A stretch of 64,000 nucleotides of DNA. It comes from Anaerolineae bacterium (GTDB lineage: Bacteria > Chloroflexota > Anaerolineae > 4572-78 > J111). Under the pieces are notes generated by a model that searched no databases, had not been told where the DNA came from, and worked only from the letters and a program-made list of their open reading frames with translations. How positions within the stretch are numbered: position 1 is the first letter of the stretch; each line of letters starts with the position of its first letter. Positions 60,715 to 64,000 of the stretch are shown piece after piece. The stretch is taken from NCBI GenBank assembly GCA_022071955.1, contig JAJVIM010000022.1:290253-354252 (forward strand), in the 5' to 3' direction. A program made the translations under genes and the position numbers.

Positions 60715-61182
60715 ATGGAAACTGGCGCTACGGTGCATCTGGTTTTAATGATTTTCCTCACCCCTATTGCCTTTGGTGCAATGGGCGCGGTATTAATTTG
60801 GTTTTTTACCCAAAAGTCAGAGTCGCAGCAGGCAGACCGGATTGAAAAAATCTGGGCGCATCGCGCCGATTGGAGCGAGCCGGTCTGTCGCCGGTTGATC
60901 AACAGCGATATTGCCGCCGGCATGTCGCCGGAGATGGTCCGGCTGGCCTGGGGCGAACCGGCGCGCATCGAAACGCCTTCGGATGAGGCGCAAACGTGGG
61001 TGTACCAGACCCGTCAATCCGTGAGCCGGGTTTCATTTGCCGGCGAGGTTGTTACTGCCGTGGAGGGCGCCGCGCCAACCGCCGCCAAAAATAACACGGT
61101 TTGGGTGTACATTGCCATGCTGTTTGCACTGGCGTTTGTGGTATCGGTGATCACCCTGGTTGTGATTTTTTGGGTCAGGTAG
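60715..61182 (+). CDS. Two-span membrane protein with SmpA/BamE-like middle
   Basis: The 155-residue protein has a helix at 8-32 ('LVLMIFLTPIAFGAMGAVL'), a soluble middle of about 90 residues ('LINSDIAAGMSPEMVRLAWGEPARIETP', a segment like that of SmpA/OmlA-type small domains: GMSxxxVxxxWGxP), and a second helix at 130-153. The middle has two strands ('QTWVYQTRQSVSRVSFAG'). Its function is unknown. ATG 60715 is used. The 3' end overlaps the convergent Lrp gene by eight bases. Confidence 0.75.
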   Translation: METGATVHLVLMIFLTPIAFGAMGAVLIWFFTQKSESQQADRIEKIWAHRADWSEPVCRRLINSDIAAGMSPEMVRLAWGEPARIETPSDEAQTWVYQTRQSVSRVSFAGEVVTAVEGAAPTAAKNNTVWVYIAMLFALAFVVSVITLVVIFWVR

Positions 61183-61660
61183 TCTCTGTCGGTTCCGGCA
61201 GGCAAATACTGCCCAGCCCAAACGGTTTTTCCCAGCGCCGCAGCACCAGCGTTGAATTGGTGCTTTTGTGCGCCGGCAAGGCGCTTAACTTGTTGTATAA
61301 AATATCGCGCAAATGGGCCACATCCCGCGCCCACACCCGCACGTGCGCGTCAAAATCACCGGTAATATTCACTACTTCCACAACCTCGTCCCACTCCAGC
61401 AACTGTTCCACAAACTGGGTAAAATCGTACCCCTGGTCAACTTTTAGCTGGACAATGCACAGAATGCCCTGCCCCAACGCCACCGGATTCAACAGCACCC
61501 GGTAGCCCTCGATCACGCCGGCCTCCTCCATACGCAGAATCCGGTCTCGCACGCGGGTATGGCCCACGCCGAGCTGCTTGGCAATGCTCACGTTTGAGGC
61601 CCGGCCATCGTGCTGTAAAATGTGAAGAATCTGTCTATCCAGGTCGTCTAGCTGGTACAC
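61175..61660 (-). CDS. Lrp/AsnC-family transcriptional regulator
   Basis: The 161-residue regulator has an N-terminal helix-turn-helix ('LDRQILHILQHDGRASNVSI', 'LGVGHTRVRDRILRMEEAG') and a C-terminal RAM/AsnC ligand domain ('EVVEVVNITGDFDAHVRVWA'). GTG 61660 is chosen because AGGAG lies seven bases upstream; longer frames start inside the control region. It is divergent from lysine 2,3-aminomutase, with a palindrome between them, so it probably controls that gene and itself in response to an amino acid. Confidence 0.92.
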   Translation of the reverse strand: MYQLDDLDRQILHILQHDGRASNVSIAKQLGVGHTRVRDRILRMEEAGVIEGYRVLLNPVALGQGILCIVQLKVDQGYDFTQFVEQLLEWDEVVEVVNITGDFDAHVRVWARDVAHLRDILYNKLSALPAHKSTNSTLVLRRWEKPFGLGSICLPEPTETT

Positions 61661-61680
61661 CGCACATCTCCTAATAAGTT

Positions 61681-61696
61681 TGTGCAAAAATGCACA
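61681..61696. promoter_or_regulatory. Palindromic operator TGTGCA-N4-TGCACA
   Basis: A perfect inverted repeat with an A-rich spacer lies 21 bases before the Lrp-type start and about 30 bases upstream of the kamA -35 box. A half site (TTGCAC) overlaps the kamA promoter spacer. It is a good candidate binding site for the regulator. Confidence 0.65.
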
Positions 61697-61724
61697 CTTA
61701 AACAAAATTATTGGTTAGTTTTAA

Positions 61725-61752
61725 TTGATTTTGCACTAAATTTTGATATAAT
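61725..61752 (+). promoter_or_regulatory. Promoter of the lysine 2,3-aminomutase gene
   Basis: A TTGATT box, a 16-base spacer and a perfect TATAAT. The leader to ATG 61834 is about 75 bases. A second ATG (61753) in frame lies directly after the -10 box, so it cannot be transcribed properly from here. Confidence 0.6.
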
Positions 61753-61833
61753 ATGCCGATGTCACAAAGATTTATCATTAGTGCAGGCCAATACACTGAT
61801 TTTGCCATAGTTCAGGCAGAAAGGAAAAAGCCG

Positions 61834-63216
61834 ATGTCAAAATTGAGTAGAGATTGGGTGCTGGGCAGCACCCCGCGCGCCCCAATTTGGGCCGATGTGC
61901 CCGCTGAAAAGTGGAACGACTGGCGCTGGCAGTTAAGTCATCGCGTCAATGATTTGGAAGTGCTGGAAACGTTCATCAACCTGACCCCGGAAGAAATTGA
62001 GGGCGTGTCTGCGGAAGACAAATTCAGGCTCGATATTACGCCCTATTTTGCCAGCCTGATTGACCCCAACGACCCCATGTGCCCGGTGCGGCAGCAGGTG
62101 ATCCCCAAAGGGCGCGAATTAAAAGCCTTTGAAAGTATGATGGAAGACAGCCTGGCCGAAGATCGCCACAGCCCGGTGCCGGGGCTGGTGCATCGCTACC
62201 CGGACCGGGTGTTGATGCTGGTAACAACTCAATGCGCCAGTTATTGCCGCTACTGCACCCGCAGCCGGATTGTCGGCGACAGCGCGGCCACCTTCAGCAA
62301 GGCCGAGTTTCAGTTGCAACTGGATTATTTGCGCAAAACCCCACAGGTGCGCGATGTGCTGCTCTCCGGCGGCGACGCGCTCACAATGTCGCCGCGGATG
62401 CTGGATTATCTGCTGAGCGAACTGCACCAAATTGAGCACATCGAGATTATCCGCATTGGCAGCCGGGTGCCGGTATTTATGCCGCAGCGCGTTACCGACG
62501 AACTGTGCGATATGCTGGCCCAATATCACCCGCTGTGGATTAATATTCACGTTAACCACCCCAAAGAAATCACCCCGGAACTGTACCGCGCCTGCGAGAA
62601 GCTGAGCCAAGCCGGTATCCCGCTGGGCAACCAGAGCGTGCTGCTGGCCGGCATTAATGACTCGGTGCATATCCAGCGCGAACTGGTTCACGGGCTGGTG
62701 CAGATGCGGGTGCGCCCGTACTACCTGTACCAGTGCGATTTGGTGGAAGGCGCCGGGCATTTCCGCACCAGCGTCAGTAAAGGCATTGAAATTATCGAAG
62801 GGCTGCGCGGCCACACCTCGGGCTACGCGGTGCCCACATACGTGGTCGATGCGCCGGGCGGCGGCGGTAAAATCCCGGTGGGGCCGCAGTACGTTATTTC
62901 GCAGGCGCCGGGCAAAGTGGTGCTGCGTAATTTTGAGGGCTACATTACCACCTACACCGAAGCCGGCGATTACGACCCCACCGCTATCCGTGCCTGGGAA
63001 GCCAGGGTTGAAAAACGGTCAGAACCGGGGCAAGAGGGCGTGCTGAGCCTGCTGGAAGGTAAAGAATTGAGCATTAAACCGGAGGGGTTTGACAGCACCC
63101 ACAAACGCGGCGGCAGCGAGCACCGGCTCAACCGCGATGAAAGCAAGTGGACACCCTATCACGCCGGCGCGGACGAAACCGCCATTCCACTGACCGCTTC
63201 GGAAAAAACAGAGTAG
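61834..63216 (+). CDS. kamA: Lysine 2,3-aminomutase (radical SAM, PLP)
   Basis: This enzyme moves the alpha-amino group of L-lysine to the beta carbon, using SAM, a [4Fe-4S] cluster and PLP. The 460-residue protein has the cluster motif 'QCASYCRYCTRSRIVG' (Cys134, Cys138, Cys141), 'DVLLSGGDALTM', and 'YQCDLVEGAGHFRT'. The PLP lysine is in 'VDAPGGGGKIPV'. Both aspartates that hold the lysine side chain in the clostridial enzyme (in 'CDL' and 'VVDAPGG') are present, which speaks for lysine rather than glutamate. The start ATG 61834 has GAAAGGA in front. Beta-lysine may serve lysine breakdown or osmoprotection; no other lysine-fermentation gene is in view. Confidence 0.92.
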   Translation: MSKLSRDWVLGSTPRAPIWADVPAEKWNDWRWQLSHRVNDLEVLETFINLTPEEIEGVSAEDKFRLDITPYFASLIDPNDPMCPVRQQVIPKGRELKAFESMMEDSLAEDRHSPVPGLVHRYPDRVLMLVTTQCASYCRYCTRSRIVGDSAATFSKAEFQLQLDYLRKTPQVRDVLLSGGDALTMSPRMLDYLLSELHQIEHIEIIRIGSRVPVFMPQRVTDELCDMLAQYHPLWINIHVNHPKEITPELYRACEKLSQAGIPLGNQSVLLAGINDSVHIQRELVHGLVQMRVRPYYLYQCDLVEGAGHFRTSVSKGIEIIEGLRGHTSGYAVPTYVVDAPGGGGKIPVGPQYVISQAPGKVVLRNFEGYITTYTEAGDYDPTAIRAWEARVEKRSEPGQEGVLSLLEGKELSIKPEGFDSTHKRGGSEHRLNRDESKWTPYHAGADETAIPLTASEKTE

Positions 63217-63267
63217 CGTGACTGGCGGGCGGCAAGCCCGACCTGCTGCTGTACCCAAAAAAATACG

Positions 63268-63308
63268 ACGAAGGGGCGGGCGGCTTTGCCGCCCGCCCCT
63301 TCGTTTTC
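63268..63308. terminator. Strong bidirectional terminator hairpin
   Basis: A 17-bp perfect stem (arm ACGAAGGGGCGGGCGGC, loop TTT) has TTTT on the plus side and a T7 tract on the minus side. It lies between convergent kamA and aceA. Confidence 0.85.
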
Positions 63309-63313
63309 AGAAG

Positions 63314-63335
63314 CCCCCTTCCCTGAGGAAGGGGG
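63314..63335. repeat. Second hairpin CCCCCTTCC / GGAAGGGGG
   Basis: A 9-bp perfect stem with a CTGA loop follows the strong terminator. It resembles hairpin 1 at 29351 in its CCCCCTTC arm, so the two may belong to one repeat family. Confidence 0.7.
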
Positions 63336-63361
63336 TAGGGGGGATGGGGGAGCAGTTACGA

Positions 63362-64000
63362 TTATTCAGCTTTGCTGATCAACTTTGCCAGCGCGCCGCT
63401 GTCGGCATCAACCAGTTCCTTGATGCGGCTACTGTTGACCCCAGCCACAATAATGTGGCCAATCTCGGTGTGTACCTCTTCAAAAACGCCCATTTTGGCC
63501 ATACTTTCAGTTTGGCGCAGGTTGGCCTCGTTGGGGCTAACGTAATGCACCGACGCAATCCGGTAGCGGTGGATCAAAAACAGTTGCAGCAAAGTCATAA
63601 ACCGCTTGCGCAGAAAACTTTCTTCAAACGTATTCTGGTCGCGCACCGACAGGATAGCCCGGTCGCGGCGGTCCTGAATGACGGCAAAAACAACGTTGGC
63701 CAGCTTGTTTTTTGCCTCATCCAAAACCTGCAATTCCAGTAATTCCGAGGCGGCGGCATGGGGCCGCAGCTTCACCCGCAGCGAGGCGGCCACCTGGTAA
63801 TGTTTGGCCCACTGCTCCAGCCAGCTTTCCAGCAGTTTGGGCGGAACTTCGGTTTGAACCAGGTGCTGCACCTGGGTTGAGCCTTTGCCCATCGCCTTGG
63901 TGGTGGCGGTGCGCCCCGACGAAGCCGCAAGCGCGCCATCCAGCCGCGCGCCGCCCACCAGCGTTTGCGGCGTTTTGTAGGGCGAGTCCAGCAGGCGGAT
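63362..64000 (-). CDS. aceA: Isocitrate lyase, C-terminal part (cut by window edge)
   Basis: About 212 C-terminal residues are visible and the frame is open to the right edge. The sequence 'SPYKTPQTLVGGARLDGAL', 'TKAMGKGSTQVQHLVQTEVP', 'LANVVFAVIQDRRDRAILSVRD' and 'HRYRIASVHYVSPNE' agrees with my memory of the C-terminal region of the long bacterial isocitrate lyases of about 530 residues; the short E. coli-type enzyme lacks much of it. Isocitrate lyase splits isocitrate into succinate and glyoxylate for growth on acetate or fatty acids. The catalytic 'KKCGH' motif is outside the window, so the call rests on the C-terminus only. Confidence 0.72.
   Translation of the reverse strand: MRLLDSPYKTPQTLVGGARLDGALAASSGRTATTKAMGKGSTQVQHLVQTEVPPKLLESWLEQWAKHYQVAASLRVKLRPHAAASELLELQVLDEAKNKLANVVFAVIQDRRDRAILSVRDQNTFEESFLRKRFMTLLQLFLIHRYRIASVHYVSPNEANLRQTESMAKMGVFEEVHTEIGHIIVAGVNSSRIKELVDADSGALAKLISKAE

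Noticed and set aside
1..64000. Insertion sequence, prophage or integrative element
   Set aside because: No transposase, integrase, phage structural gene or flanking direct repeat was found, and gene style is uniform.

Overview
This window looks like a chromosomal segment of a GC-rich member of the Chloroflexota (Anaerolineae or Caldilineae-like). That placement is inference. It rests on the very large GT-C type membrane glycosyltransferases with C-terminal beta-sandwich modules, a mevalonate-pathway decarboxylase, SH3b/TolB-type lipoproteins, Thr-Pro-rich zinc-ribbon membrane proteins and the overall codon style. No rRNA, tRNA, CRISPR array, transposase or phage gene was found.

Layout. Bases 1-19,300 hold seven giant integral membrane proteins of the GT-C kind: one cut by the left edge, one on the plus strand and five on the minus strand. 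Five of these form a tandem minus-strand series (3,570-19,272). Four members of that series are close paralogs and the one ending at 10,149 is more distant. Bases 19,300-26,340 hold a metallo-beta-lactamase/STAS fusion, argJ coupled to a DUF3052 gene, an mcrB-mcrC restriction pair, a dolichol-phosphate-mannose-synthase-like GT2 enzyme and a small unknown gene. Bases 26,540-34,580 hold three more giant membrane proteins on the plus strand. Bases 34,850-43,470 hold a 56-residue protein, a small secreted repeat protein, a pentapeptide-repeat protein, a TolB/SH3 lipoprotein, a MacA-MacB type export operon with a tiny leading gene, a Yip1 protein and a DUF5808 protein. Bases 43,700-48,660 form one plus-strand operon: TPR/zinc-ribbon membrane protein, NarL-type histidine kinase, response regulator and two methyltransferases. 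Bases 48,650-52,330 form a moeA-hemA-C45 hydrolase operon. Bases 52,480-58,700 carry an alpha/beta hydrolase, a small coiled-coil protein coupled to mvaD, and a site-2 protease operon. The right end carries an AEC permease, two small membrane or zinc-ribbon proteins, an Lrp/AsnC regulator divergent from lysine 2,3-aminomutase, and the C-terminal half of isocitrate lyase.

How the genes may work together. The ten GT-C/PTPS-related proteins and the single polyprenyl-phosphate-mannose-synthase-like enzyme could form a surface glycosylation system. Nearly all of the large membrane proteins end in copies of the same extracytoplasmic beta-sandwich module.

The most unusual signal is a set of short tandem repeats with a period of mainly 7 bp (sometimes 8 or 9), built on words such as ATTCGTC, GGATTTT, GCGGGTT, CTGGACT, GCGTGTT and AGGAAGT. 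They lie between genes and, in frame, inside genes. Several paralogs carry different repeat words at the same place in the protein. They resemble the heptameric STRR repeats known from heterocyst-forming cyanobacteria and look like an active, reading-frame-tolerant repeat system.
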